In this document: positions 43,281 through 52,030 of the stretch, piece after piece
Numbering within the stretch: the first letter of the stretch is position 1
How the letters are laid out: every line of letters starts with the position of its first letter
DNA from: Bacteroidaceae bacterium
Lineage (GTDB): Bacteria > Bacteroidota > Bacteroidia > Bacteroidales > Bacteroidaceae
Length of the DNA stretch: 64,000 nucleotides
Direction: 5' to 3'
NCBI GenBank assembly: GCA_016291905.1
Contig: JAEEZS010000031.1
Location: forward strand, 62,001-126,000
The notes under the pieces: generated by a model
Databases searched by the model: none
The model's input: only the letters and a program-made list of their open reading frames with translations
What the model was told of the DNA's origin: nothing
Translations under genes and position numbers: made by a program

Positions 43281-43958
43281 ATGAAAACCTCATCTAAAAC
43301 AAAGAAGGGCGGACAAATCCTCTATCAGACCGTCCTGCGCGCTCCGCTGAATAACGAAGAGTCGCTCGAGGGGCGCAACCCCGTCCGCATCATGCCCTAC
43401 AACCAGACTACCATCTCAACGGCAGAGCTAGCAAAGACCATTGCCAAACGTTGTACCGTGAAGGAGCCCGACGTCAACGGCGTGCTGACGGCCCTTGGAC
43501 AGGTGCTTCAGGAGACGCTACTGGACGGAGACCGCCTGAAAATAGACGGTGTCGGCACCTTCAGCCTTTCGCTGGGCCTGAAAAAGACGTATGCCGACGG
43601 ACGGGAGCGTCAGCCTAAAGTGCTTGACGAGCGGGTAGCCTCGACAGACATTCGCGTGGGGCGAATCACGTTTACCCCCAGCAACGAGTTGCGCACGGCT
43701 ATGGATGGCGCCACGTTTGTCAGCAGCGGCGTGACAGCCGACAGATCCCTTGAGCGAGAGGAGATTGACGAGTTCCTTACCACCTTCTTCGAGAGCCAAG
43801 AATGGCTGAACCGACACCAGTTCGAGACGCACTTCGACATTTCGCGCAACCAGGCACTCCAATGGCTGAAAGCCCTCGTCGAAGAAGGCTCCCTGCGTGC
43901 CGTCGGTGCCCTGAACTCCCGCTTCTACATCCCCACTCCAGGTCACTATGGCAGATAA
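43281..43958 (+). CDS. HU-like DNA-binding protein with C-terminal winged-helix-like domain
   Basis: This 225-residue protein starts with a basic region. An HU/IHF-type domain follows in about residues 15-130 (ISTAELAKTIAKRCTVKEPDVNGVLTALGQVLQETLLDGDRLKIDGVGTFSLSLG, then VRVGRITFTPSNELR), as in the HU-like family common in Bacteroidales. Residues ~155-220 form an extra helical domain (LTTFFESQEWLNRHQFETHFDISRNQALQWLKALVEEGSLRAVG) that looks like a winged helix. It is probably a nucleoid or regulatory DNA-binding protein. It has its own promoter and a leader full of palindromic repeats, which might be its own operator; that is inference. Confidence 0.85.
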   Translation: MKTSSKTKKGGQILYQTVLRAPLNNEESLEGRNPVRIMPYNQTTISTAELAKTIAKRCTVKEPDVNGVLTALGQVLQETLLDGDRLKIDGVGTFSLSLGLKKTYADGRERQPKVLDERVASTDIRVGRITFTPSNELRTAMDGATFVSSGVTADRSLEREEIDEFLTTFFESQEWLNRHQFETHFDISRNQALQWLKALVEEGSLRAVGALNSRFYIPTPGHYGR

Positions 43959-43984
43959 GGGACTTCATGCTAACAAATAAGCCG

Positions 43985-44536
43985 ATGCAAAAGAGACGAA
44001 TCACAGAATTGGGACGGCTGGACGTAGAGGCGTTCCGCAAGGCGGAGAAAATGTCGCTGACGGTGGTGCTGGATAACGTGAGAAGCTTTCACAATGTGGG
44101 AGCGGTGTTTCGCACGGCAGACGCCTATCGCGTAGAGCGCATCGTGCTGTGCGGCATGACGGCCCAGCCGCCTGCCCCAGAGATTCACAAGACAGCGCTT
44201 GGGGCAGAGGATGCCGTAGCATGGACGTACGAGTCGGATACGCTGGAGGCTGTGCGGAAGCTGAAGGACGAGGGCTACAAAGTGTTTGCCATCGAACAGG
44301 CGCATGGCAGCACGCCCCTGCAGAATCTAGGCAGCGTTGTACGAGAAGGAGAGAAGTTTGCCGTGGTGTTCGGCCACGAGGTAAAAGGAGTTCAGCAGGA
44401 GGTAGTGGATGCGGCAGACGGCTGCTTGGAATTGCCGCAGTTCGGCACAAAGCACTCGCTCAACGTCTCCGTTACTGCGGGCATCGTTATCTGGGAATTT
44501 GCCCAGAAGATGATGTCATTCAGTCCCCTTCAATGA
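43985..44536 (+). CDS. TrmH/SpoU family RNA 2'-O-methyltransferase
   Basis: I chose the ATG at 43985 (MQKRRITELGRLDVEAFRKAEK), which matches the typical N-terminus of Bacteroidota homologues, giving 183 residues; an ATG 18 bp upstream is also possible. SPOUT motifs are in order: motif 1 LDNVRSFHNVGAVFRTADAYRVE, motif 2 FAVVFGHEVKGVQQEVV and motif 3 LPQFGTKHSLNVSVTAGIVIWEF. These form the trefoil knot that binds S-adenosylmethionine. The RNA target (tRNA or rRNA) is not known. It starts 26 bp after the HU-like gene and its 3' end overlaps the convergent M28 peptidase gene by 17 bp. Confidence 0.9.
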   Translation: MQKRRITELGRLDVEAFRKAEKMSLTVVLDNVRSFHNVGAVFRTADAYRVERIVLCGMTAQPPAPEIHKTALGAEDAVAWTYESDTLEAVRKLKDEGYKVFAIEQAHGSTPLQNLGSVVREGEKFAVVFGHEVKGVQQEVVDAADGCLELPQFGTKHSLNVSVTAGIVIWEFAQKMMSFSPLQ

Positions 44537-45908
44537 AGTCGATGACTAGTTGCATGACGGGTAGGGCGCTGTCGAAGCGAATGTGGTTGATGTCATCCAG
44601 CGGGGTGTGGTAGTAGGGGAAGGCATCGCCGCCCTCGTTCTCCATAAAGATGCAGGGCACGTTGCGAATCGCAAAGGGGTAATGGTCGCTGTTGCCGGCA
44701 AGAGCGCCACGCTCCAGTTCACGGAAATAGCCTCCCTGACGGTTTAGTTCATCGAAACGGCGCCAGCCGTCCATGCCCGCCTCGCTTGCCTCCGTGTAGA
44801 GGACAGGGTTGTTGTCGCCAATCATATCGATGTTGATGAGGTATTTCACTTTGTCAAGTGGCACCAGCGGATGCTCGGCGTAGTAGGTGGAGCCATAGAG
44901 TCCGCAGTCCTCAGCAGAGAAGGCAATGAACAGCACATCGAACGGTGGACGATGATGAGCAAAATAGCGAGCCAGCGTAAGGATGGCGGCTGTGCCCGAA
45001 GCGTTGTCATTAGCTCCGCCATAGAAGACGTCTGAACCAAAGTTGCCAAGGTGGTCGTAGTGGGCGGTAAGGACATAGCAGCTATCGTGACGAGTGCCAT
45101 CAATGCGGGCAATGACGTTCTCCGTAGCATAGTCCTTATAGAAATGATTGTCAACGTCGATGGTGATAGAAGGAGTTTTGTCAGAATCATCAAGAGCTGC
45201 ACGAAAAGCATCGGCACGCACCCAGACATCAGGTTTGGGATGCACGGTGCCTGACTCAGCCTTATAGAATTTCAAGGGAAGTGAAGTAGCCGCATCGAAG
45301 CCTCCTGCCGCACTCTGATACGACTCGTAGGCAAGTGTGCGCTGCTCGGGATGCTCCCATGTAAGGAGCACACCTGAGCAGGGAAGAGTCGTATCGTTCC
45401 TAAGACGGGAGATATCGTTGCGAAAGTATCGGGCCATGAAATAGTCGCACGCCACAAAAGCTCCACGATATTCGGGCTGCTCTAAGTCGGCAAAGAGCTG
45501 TTCCGAACTGTAGCCCAGCGTATCCAACAAATAGAGAGGGAAGGTGCCGTGGACGGCAGGCGAGAACTCGCGCAGCGTGAACTCGTAGCCAGGAGCAAAC
45601 GACCTGCCGTTAATAGAAAGCTCAGCCTGGCCTGCATGGGTGTTGACATCGAAAGTAAACGGCTGCGTCTCCACTCCGTCCACCCCCGCCCGACGGAACT
45701 GCCGCTGGATATATGCCGAGGCCTTCCGCACCCCATCCTGCGCAAAGCCGCGTCCCTGATATCTTGCGGAGCTAAGCTCCGTCACCACGCCACGATAGTA
45801 TTTCATGTCGGGTGTCGAGGGAGAACAGGAGAGAAGGGTAACAAAAGATATTAAAAGGTAAAAAAGGCAGGCAAAAGGTGACGAAAGATGTGAAGATGAT
45901 GTGTTCAT
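44520..45908 (-). CDS. M28 family metallopeptidase, lipoprotein
   Basis: This 462-residue protein has a hydrophobic signal ending in LLSCSPS, a likely lipobox. A PA-type inserted domain occupies the middle. The zinc peptidase core has all ligands: His in TAHYDHLG, the bridging Asp in GGANDNASGTAA, the catalytic Glu pair in FSAEDCGLYGS, Asp in NIDMIGDN, and the last His in PYYHTPLDDINH. It is expected to cleave N-terminal residues of peptides in the envelope, as aminopeptidases of this family do. It is transcribed alone, convergent with the methyltransferase gene and divergent from the GH43 gene at 46 kb. Confidence 0.9.
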   Translation of the reverse strand: MNTSSSHLSSPFACLFYLLISFVTLLSCSPSTPDMKYYRGVVTELSSARYQGRGFAQDGVRKASAYIQRQFRRAGVDGVETQPFTFDVNTHAGQAELSINGRSFAPGYEFTLREFSPAVHGTFPLYLLDTLGYSSEQLFADLEQPEYRGAFVACDYFMARYFRNDISRLRNDTTLPCSGVLLTWEHPEQRTLAYESYQSAAGGFDAATSLPLKFYKAESGTVHPKPDVWVRADAFRAALDDSDKTPSITIDVDNHFYKDYATENVIARIDGTRHDSCYVLTAHYDHLGNFGSDVFYGGANDNASGTAAILTLARYFAHHRPPFDVLFIAFSAEDCGLYGSTYYAEHPLVPLDKVKYLINIDMIGDNNPVLYTEASEAGMDGWRRFDELNRQGGYFRELERGALAGNSDHYPFAIRNVPCIFMENEGGDAFPYYHTPLDDINHIRFDSALPVMQLVIDFIEGD

Positions 45909-45951
45909 TTTATGCAGTTATTTACAATTCTGCTGCGAAGTTAGCGGAAAA

Positions 45952-45984
45952 ATTTGGAAATACGAAGAAAAATGCCGTTCTTTG
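45952..45984 (+). promoter_or_regulatory. Possible promoter for the 46-kb GH43 gene
   Basis: TTTG (45952-45955) and GTTCTTTG (45977-45984) are 21 bp apart. The -7 box misses the TA but keeps TTTG. The start codon is 23 bp downstream. Confidence 0.35.
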
Positions 45985-46007
45985 CAAAAATTATAATCCT
46001 AATCACA

Positions 46008-48083
46008 ATGAAAACCCGCACACTTATTTCCCTCGCAGCCTCGCTGCTGACAGTTTTTGTTATGAACGCCCAAAACCCTTATCTCCCCCTTTGGGAACAC
46101 CTTCCTGACGGCGAACCTCGCGTCTTTGAAGACCCTGACAACCCTGGAAAATTGCGTGCTTACATCATCGGCTCGCACGACGTGACCTACACCGCCTACT
46201 GCGGTCCCGACATCCGCATGTGGTCGGCACCCGTCGAGGACCTCACACAGTGGCGCGACGAAGGCCCCATCTTCACGCATTTCGTTGATGGCCAGTGGGA
46301 CACCATGTACGCCCCTGACCTCGTGGAGGTCAAGGACAAAACGACAGGCAAGAAAACCTATTGGCTCTATCCCCACAGCCGCGGTTGGCGTCGTGTGGCG
46401 ACGGTCTGCAAGAGCGACCGCCCCGACGGCCCCTTCACGCCGGTCAACCTGACACCCGACGGCCGTGCCTGCGTCGATGGCTCCCTCATCGACTTCGACC
46501 CCAGCGTCTTCGTGGAGAACATCACGAACAAGAAAGACCCCGACTACGACAAGGGCTTCCGGGCCTATGTGTTCTACGGCTTCCAGCACTCCACAGCCGT
46601 AGAACTGGACCAGAACACCATGTACAGCCAGCGTCCGGGCACGGACCGCATCGACCCCTTCATCCCCGCCAGTAGTGCCGACGGCCGCCTGCTCGATAAG
46701 GAGGGAAGCGAATACAAGGCGCTCTACAAGGGCCAGAACCCGCTCGACTTCAACTTCTTCGAGGCCAGCAGCATCCGCCAGGTGGGCAACAAGTACGTGA
46801 TGGTTTTCAGCGGCTATAGCGGCAAGGAGTACGGCCTAGGCAACACCAATAGCGCCCTGCGCTACGCCTACGGCGACAGCCCCCTCGGCCCCTGGCGCTC
46901 GGGCGGCGTGCTCGTGGACAGCCGAGGCATCGTACCCAACGAGAACGGCACACGACTCACCACCACCAACGCCGCACACAACACCCACGGCTCGCTACAG
47001 GAAATCAACGGCCAATGGTACGTCTTCTACCACCGTCCGCCGCGCGGCTTCGGTAACGCCCGCCAGCCCATGGTGGCTCCCGTGAAGATCGAGTGGGACA
47101 AGAAGTCCGTCGCCAAGGGCGGACAGGTGCGCATCACGGGCTACGACCCCTTCACAGCCACTAACGAGTGGACGGCCAAGGCCAGCGACGGCAACGAATA
47201 CCGCGGCGCCGAGGTCACCAGCGAGGGCTTCCAGATCTTCGGCCTGCCCCCTTATGCCTACTACTCCGCCGGCTATGCCTGCTACATGGCCGGACCCGGC
47301 AGCAACGAATGGATGCAGGACAACCACGACGTGTGGAAGAACCACATGGACCTCGCCGGCATCAAGAACGGAGGCATCGTCGGCTTCAAGTACTTCGGCT
47401 TCGGCGGACTGGCGCAGACCGCGAAGGGCGTGCCCGCTTTCGAGGGTACGCAGAAGGGCAACAACACCCAGCTTAACCTCTTCCTCACCCCCAGCGGACG
47501 CGGAGCCTTCAAGATCCACGTCATGCTCGACGGCCCCTACGCCAACAGCACGTGGAACGGACGCGAGATTGCCGTCCTCGATGTGCCTGCCAACGCTCCG
47601 CGCGAGGCCAAGAACTTTACTCTGCCTGTCGAAGCCGTCGATGGCCTCACGGGCAAACACGCCATCTACCTCGTCGTCGAGGGACCCGAGATTGAGCAGC
47701 CCCAGCAGCCCGAGGGCCGTCCGCAGTTCGGCCGCCGTCAGGGTCCCCAGCGCCCGCAGGGCCTCTTCGACCTCCACGGAATAGGCTTCTCCAAGGCCTC
47801 CTTTGCCGTCGTCCCATTCCCGGAAGCCCCTGAAATCACCATTACTGTCGACGGCAAGCGCCTCGCCATCCCCGCCACGCCCCTCTACAGCACCAACGCC
47901 AACGGCTATACCGACTGTGCCCACTACCAGCTCTATGCTCCCCTGTCTGGTAGTTCCAAGATTCAGGCCACGTCTTCGTCAACCGTTCCCGCCGTGCAGT
48001 TCGAGGTCAGCCCCATCGCCGCAGGACGCGCCACCGTCAAGGCCACCTGGAGGGGTAAGACAAAGACTTATCTGATTAATTAA
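46008..48083 (+). CDS. GH43 family glycosidase with C-terminal sandwich domain
   Basis: The start at 46008 begins a signal peptide (MKTRTLISLAASLLTVFVMNAQ), giving 691 residues. The GH43 propeller carries PRVFEDPDNPGKLRAYIIGSHD (base Asp), a region with MYAPDLVEVKDKTTGKKTYWLYPH, IDFDPSVFVENITNKKDPD (modulating Asp) and NFFEASSIRQVGNKYVMVFSG (acid Glu). A CBM6-like domain follows (NGGIVGFKYFGFG), with a Pro/Gln/Arg-rich linker around residues 580-600 (QPQQPEGRPQFGRRQG). It probably removes arabinosyl or xylosyl groups from plant polysaccharide. A second GH43 gene follows 58 bp downstream after a hairpin. Confidence 0.82.
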   Translation: MKTRTLISLAASLLTVFVMNAQNPYLPLWEHLPDGEPRVFEDPDNPGKLRAYIIGSHDVTYTAYCGPDIRMWSAPVEDLTQWRDEGPIFTHFVDGQWDTMYAPDLVEVKDKTTGKKTYWLYPHSRGWRRVATVCKSDRPDGPFTPVNLTPDGRACVDGSLIDFDPSVFVENITNKKDPDYDKGFRAYVFYGFQHSTAVELDQNTMYSQRPGTDRIDPFIPASSADGRLLDKEGSEYKALYKGQNPLDFNFFEASSIRQVGNKYVMVFSGYSGKEYGLGNTNSALRYAYGDSPLGPWRSGGVLVDSRGIVPNENGTRLTTTNAAHNTHGSLQEINGQWYVFYHRPPRGFGNARQPMVAPVKIEWDKKSVAKGGQVRITGYDPFTATNEWTAKASDGNEYRGAEVTSEGFQIFGLPPYAYYSAGYACYMAGPGSNEWMQDNHDVWKNHMDLAGIKNGGIVGFKYFGFGGLAQTAKGVPAFEGTQKGNNTQLNLFLTPSGRGAFKIHVMLDGPYANSTWNGREIAVLDVPANAPREAKNFTLPVEAVDGLTGKHAIYLVVEGPEIEQPQQPEGRPQFGRRQGPQRPQGLFDLHGIGFSKASFAVVPFPEAPEITITVDGKRLAIPATPLYSTNANGYTDCAHYQLYAPLSGSSKIQATSSSTVPAVQFEVSPIAAGRATVKATWRGKTKTYLIN

Positions 48084-48090
48084 GTTGATA

Positions 48091-48125
48091 GCCGATAGTC
48101 TATAATCGATAGGCTATCGGCTTTC
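48091..48125 (+). terminator. Terminator-like hairpin between GH43 genes
   Basis: The stem GCCGATAG (48091-48098) pairs with CTATCGGC (48114-48121) and is followed by TTTCT. The T-tract is short, so read-through to the next gene is possible. Confidence 0.5.
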
Positions 48126-48141
48126 TAATAATTCCGAAGAA

Positions 48142-49800
48142 ATGAGAAGCAGAAGCATTTTTTTATTTTCATTCCTTCTCCTCCTTTGCGCCTGCGCGGA
48201 GAATGGAAAAGCCCCTGTGACCTTCCAGAACGAGGGCAACCCCCTCGTCCGCACCTGCTATACCGCCGACCCCGCCCCTGTGGTCATCGACGGACGGCTC
48301 TACCTCTATACCGGGCACGACGAATGTTTTGAAGATAGTGTCGGCTACGAAGGTCTTTATGGTTTCAACATCACAAACTGGCTCTGCTTCTCCACTCCCG
48401 ATATGCTGACGTGGACGGAACACGGCGTCGTCCTCAGCCCGGCCGACTTCAGTTGGGCTTCGGGCGAGGCTTGGGCTGCTCAGGTTGTTGAGAAGGACGG
48501 CAAGTATTGGTACTATGTCAGCACACAATGCGCCGACCCCAACTGTAAATCCATCGGTGTAGCCGTAGCAGACAGCCCCACGGGGCCGTTTAAGGATGCT
48601 ATCGGAAAGCCGCTCATTGTTGATAGCATGACGCCTAATTCCCATCCCCTCGGATGGTGGAACGACATTGACCCCACCGTCTTCGTTGATGACGACGGCA
48701 CAGCATGGCTCAGTTGGGGTAACGGCACCTGCTTCCTTGCCCGCCTGAAACCGAACATGATTGAACTCGACAGCGAAATCATGGCACTTCCTATGGAGAA
48801 CTACGTCGAAGGCCCCTGGCTTTACAAACGTCGTGCTGAGAACGGTAAGACATGGTGGTACATGGTCTATGCCTCTATGGGTAATAGTGGTGGCGAGACT
48901 ATTTCCTATGCTATGGCTCCTGAGGTTACAGGGCCTTGGACATACCAGGGCGAGATAACTGGTCCTGCCCAAAGCAGTTTCACCATCCATCCAGGCATTG
49001 TTGATTTCAAAGGCCACACCTATCTTTTCTATCACAACAGCACCGTCTCCCTTCACGGCTATGGCCCCGCTACTGGCCGCCGCAGCGTCTGCTACGACGA
49101 GATGTTTTACAACCCCGATGGTACCATTCGCCCTGTTGTCCAGACTAGTGGTAAACCTGAGAACATCCAAGACGGTGACCTTCTCTTCATCAGCCTGCCT
49201 TCCGACTACGACCTCAATGATAAGTCTTACATTGCTACCTCCAACGTTCAGAACTTCATCCACGTCGCCATGCTCGAGGTGGAGAATGACGAGGTCTATG
49301 TCATTGATGCAACGTTCAAATACGGTGTAGATTGCCATCCCCTTGACACGCTGCTTCGTCAATACACCCTTCGTGGTGGAAGTTTGCCTCGCATGGAGGT
49401 GAAGAGGTTGAAAGATAACGATAAAAATGCAATAGGAGAATCTGCCATTTCCCATGCCAAGCACTACCTCGGCGCCACCTACGACACCGCCTTTGCCCCC
49501 AACAATGATGCCATTTACTGTAGCGAGCTCGTCAGCCTTTGTTACATGGATGCCAACGGCAGGCCTCTTTTCCCCTTGCAAGAGGTGGACCTCCGCACCA
49601 TTCCTCCAGTTCGTCGTTTCGACCTCTCGGGTCAACCCGTTGGTGCAGCCCCCGTGGCCGAACCTACCATTCCGCGTTACTGGACACAGCTCTGCGCTTC
49701 AGCAGGCATTCCCCTACCCGAGGGACAAGGAATCATGCCCGCTGATATCTATCAAAATCCCCTCCTTCGCAACATCAACGTCACTATTCCTACAAAATAG
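48142..49800 (+). CDS. GH43 glycosidase fused to a YiiX-like permuted papain hydrolase
   Basis: This 552-residue lipoprotein (signal SIFLFSFLLLLCACAEN) has two parts. Residues ~30-335 are a GH43 propeller: base Asp in CYTADPAPVVIDGRLYLYTGHD, modulating Asp in DIDPTVFVDDDGTAWLSWG, acid Glu in NYVEGPWLYKR and IHPGIVDFKGHTYLFYH. Residues ~345-552 match the YiiX/YebB-type NlpC/P60-like family: DGDLLFISL at the start, the histidine in NFIHVAMLEVENDEVYVIDAT, and the cysteine in NNDAIYCSELVSLCY. Such domains act as amidases or lipid/peptide hydrolases in a permuted papain fold. A fusion with GH43 is unusual. The frame is continuous, with no sign of a stop or frameshift at the junction near 49160-49180. 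The second substrate is unknown. Confidence 0.82.
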   Translation: MRSRSIFLFSFLLLLCACAENGKAPVTFQNEGNPLVRTCYTADPAPVVIDGRLYLYTGHDECFEDSVGYEGLYGFNITNWLCFSTPDMLTWTEHGVVLSPADFSWASGEAWAAQVVEKDGKYWYYVSTQCADPNCKSIGVAVADSPTGPFKDAIGKPLIVDSMTPNSHPLGWWNDIDPTVFVDDDGTAWLSWGNGTCFLARLKPNMIELDSEIMALPMENYVEGPWLYKRRAENGKTWWYMVYASMGNSGGETISYAMAPEVTGPWTYQGEITGPAQSSFTIHPGIVDFKGHTYLFYHNSTVSLHGYGPATGRRSVCYDEMFYNPDGTIRPVVQTSGKPENIQDGDLLFISLPSDYDLNDKSYIATSNVQNFIHVAMLEVENDEVYVIDATFKYGVDCHPLDTLLRQYTLRGGSLPRMEVKRLKDNDKNAIGESAISHAKHYLGATYDTAFAPNNDAIYCSELVSLCYMDANGRPLFPLQEVDLRTIPPVRRFDLSGQPVGAAPVAEPTIPRYWTQLCASAGIPLPEGQGIMPADIYQNPLLRNINVTIPTK

Positions 49801-49862
49801 TACAACGCGAACCATTCACTTTGCACTACATAGAATTCAATATATGGCCGTCCTATAAAAGC

Positions 49863-50354
49863 TTATTTGCAGCGGATATAGTCGATAAAGGTGTACGGGT
49901 ATGCGTGGCGGTTGTCGGTGGCGTGATGTTCGGTGTAGACGGGTTGCCACTCGCGGCTGTCAGTAAGGGGGAAGAAGGTATCGGCATCCATAGGGGTATC
50001 GTCAATAAGGGTAATATAGAGCTTGTCTGCTAAGGGAAGCGCTTGACGATAAACGCTGCCCCCACCAATAACGAAGACTTCCTCGTCTGTCTGGCAGGCT
50101 GCAAGGGCATCGGCGAGGGTGGGGAAGACTTCAGCACCGGGAAGGTGGAGAGTGGCATTGTGGCTTAAAACAATGTTCCGGCGATTGGGTAGGGCACCAT
50201 TAGGGAAGGATTCAAAGGTTTTATGGCCCATAATGATGGTGTGGCCAGTAGTAAGCGTCTTGAAGCGTTTCAAATCATTAGGCAGATGGTATAAAAGTTG
50301 TCCTGCTCTGCCGATGGCATTGTTTTGGGCTATAGCAACGATGAGGGAGAGCAT
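49863..50354 (-). CDS. folA: Dihydrofolate reductase
   Basis: This 163-residue enzyme has the expected motifs: SLIVAIAQNNAIGRAGQLLYHLPNDLKRFK at the N-terminus with the substrate-binding Asp, GHTIIMGHKTFESFP, NRRNIVLSHN and EEVFVIGGGSVYRQALPLADKLYIT. It reduces dihydrofolate to tetrahydrofolate with NADPH. It follows thyA by 2 bp on the same strand, a classic pairing because thymidylate synthase produces the dihydrofolate that this enzyme recycles. It is the last gene of the five-gene run starting at 52683. Confidence 0.95.
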   Translation of the reverse strand: MLSLIVAIAQNNAIGRAGQLLYHLPNDLKRFKTLTTGHTIIMGHKTFESFPNGALPNRRNIVLSHNATLHLPGAEVFPTLADALAACQTDEEVFVIGGGSVYRQALPLADKLYITLIDDTPMDADTFFPLTDSREWQPVYTEHHATDNRHAYPYTFIDYIRCK

Positions 50355-50356
50355 AG

Positions 50357-51151
50357 TTAGACAGATACTTTAGCTGGGATGTGGGGCCAGGGATCATAGC
50401 CCTCAAGTTGGAAATCTTCGTAATGGAAGTTGAAGATGTCCTTAACGTCGGGGTTGATGATCATGCGGGGTAGAGGGCGTGGCTCGCGCATGAGTTGTAG
50501 GCGGGCTTGCTCCAAATGGTCGAGGTAGAGATGGGTGTCGCCCGTGGTATGGATAAAGTCGCCGGGTTTCAATCCTGTTACCTGTGCTACCATCATAAGT
50601 AGCAGGGCATAAGAGGCGATGTTAAACGGCACGCCAAGGAAGGTGTCGGCACTGCGCTGGTAAAGCTGAAGGCTAAGGCGTCCATCTGCCACATAAAACT
50701 GGAAAAAAGCGTGGCAGGGGGGAAGATTCATATTGGGAAGGTCGGCCACATTCCACGCGCTGACAATCATGCGACGTGAGTCAGAATTCTGACGAATGTC
50801 TCGGATGACATTGCTAATCTGGTCAATGTGGCCGCCGTTGTAGTCAGGCCACGACCGCCATTGATAACCGTAAATGTGCCCGAGGTCACCGTCAGCATCG
50901 GCCCATTCGTTCCAAATACGGACGCCATGTTCTTGCAAGTAGTGGACGTTGGTGTCGCCGTTAAGGAACCAAAGTAGCTCGTAGATGATGGACTTGAGAT
51001 GGAGTTTCTTGGTGGTGAGAAGGGGAAAGCCATCTTCGAGGTTAAAACGCATCTGGTGGCCAAAAACACTGAGGGTGCCCGTGCCAGTACGGTCGCCTTT
51101 CTCTACACCTTCGGTAAGAATTCGGTTCAGGAGGTCGAGGTATTGTTTCAT
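50357..51151 (-). CDS. thyA: Thymidylate synthase
   Basis: This 264-residue protein has the standard length. It starts [36 protein letters not shown] and has YGYQWRSWP, the catalytic cysteine in [13 protein letters not shown] near residue 145, [20 protein letters not shown] and [20 protein letters not shown]. It methylates dUMP to dTMP using methylene-tetrahydrofolate. It lies 14 bp downstream of the DUF5056-like gene and 2 bp upstream of folA, so it probably belongs to the same transcript as the ECF sigma gene. Confidence 0.96.
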   Translation of the reverse strand: MKQYLDLLNRILTEGVEKGDRTGTGTLSVFGHQMRFNLEDGFPLLTTKKLHLKSIIYELLWFLNGDTNVHYLQEHGVRIWNEWADADGDLGHIYGYQWRSWPDYNGGHIDQISNVIRDIRQNSDSRRMIVSAWNVADLPNMNLPPCHAFFQFYVADGRLSLQLYQRSADTFLGVPFNIASYALLLMMVAQVTGLKPGDFIHTTGDTHLYLDHLEQARLQLMREPRPLPRMIINPDVKDIFNFHYEDFQLEGYDPWPHIPAKVSV

Positions 51152-51165
51152 TGAGTATTATGATC

Positions 51166-51492
51166 CTAATAGACTAACTTCTTGATTCTCTCGGTAAGGA
51201 ACCAGCATCCCAAACCGAGGAATACGAGAAGGTAGAGCGGGTTGAATGTAAAGTGCTTGGCGTAGGTGATGGCGGTATAAACTCGTACATAGATATTACA
51301 AAGCACGCTCCAGCCGTCCAGCCAAATGAAAAGAACCGCCAAAGCCGCAACGGCAAAAAGCACTGTGACGGGGAATACCCAGAAGGGGCGTTCCTTGGGG
51401 ATATGCCGCATTACACGGGCACTGAAACCGCTGTCGCTTATTTCTTCGCGGGCGGACAGCATGAATTGTCTGATAAGTTTGTCGTCATCCAT
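51166..51492 (-). CDS. Small membrane protein, DUF5056-like, possible anti-sigma factor
   Basis: This 108-residue protein has a soluble N-terminus (MDDDKLIRQFMLSAREEISDSGFSARVMRHIPK) and two predicted membrane segments (FWVFPVTVLFAVAALAVLFIWL and PLYLLVFLGLGCWFL). The N-terminus resembles Bacteroidales DUF5056 proteins found beside ECF sigma genes. Its start overlaps the sigma factor gene by 8 bp, so translation is probably coupled. Position and topology suggest a membrane-bound partner that holds the sigma factor, but no zinc-binding (ZAS) motif is seen. The anti-sigma role is inference. Confidence 0.7.
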   Translation of the reverse strand: MDDDKLIRQFMLSAREEISDSGFSARVMRHIPKERPFWVFPVTVLFAVAALAVLFIWLDGWSVLCNIYVRVYTAITYAKHFTFNPLYLLVFLGLGCWFLTERIKKLVY

Positions 51493-52030
51493 AACCGTTT
51501 TGTTTTAAGAAGGCCGTCATTTTTTCTTTTCCTCGTGAGAGGTGAGACTTCACCGTACCCTCAGGCATGCCCGTGATGTCGGCAATCTCCTTTATCTGAC
51601 GTTCCTCCATGAAAAAGAGCACGATGCACTCTCGTTCCTTTAGATTCAGTCTTCCCAGCGCCTGCGTCACATCGGCCTTGATGCTTCCGTCGTCAGCATG
51701 CTGGTGATAAAGGCTTTCTACCTCTCGTTCAACATCTTCTATTGACTGTGACTCTTTCAGGCTGCGAATATAGTCATAAAAAACGTTATATGCAATTCTA
51801 AAGAGCCAAGTTTCAAAAGAAGATTTATTTTTAAATGTTGCGAGCTGCGTCCAGGCTTTTATGAAGGTTTCTTGTGCGAGGTCGTCGCTCAGAGAATTGT
51901 CGCCTCCTGTCAGGTTCTGGAGGAAGCGTCGCAGAGGAGACTGGTAGCGACAAACCAGCGTGTCGAAGGCACGCCGGCTGCCGAACACGGTCACCCGTGC
52001 AATGAGCGCCTGGTCGCTGAGCTCAGCCAT
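51485..52030 (-). CDS. ECF family RNA polymerase sigma factor
   Basis: This 181-residue protein has sigma region 2 (FDTLVCRYQSPLRRFLQNLTGGDNSLSDDLAQETFIKAWTQLATFKNKSSFETWLFRIAYNVFYDYIR, residues 23-90) and region 4 (ALGRLNLKERECIVLFFMEERQIKEIADITGMPEGTVKSHLSRGKEKM, residues 124-171). Regions 1 and 3 are absent, as usual for extracytoplasmic-function sigma factors. It overlaps the gene before it at the stop/start (TAATG type) and the gene after it by 8 bp. Its regulon is unknown; it may include its own operon with thyA-folA. Confidence 0.92.
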   Translation of the reverse strand: MAELSDQALIARVTVFGSRRAFDTLVCRYQSPLRRFLQNLTGGDNSLSDDLAQETFIKAWTQLATFKNKSSFETWLFRIAYNVFYDYIRSLKESQSIEDVEREVESLYHQHADDGSIKADVTQALGRLNLKERECIVLFFMEERQIKEIADITGMPEGTVKSHLSRGKEKMTAFLKQNGYG

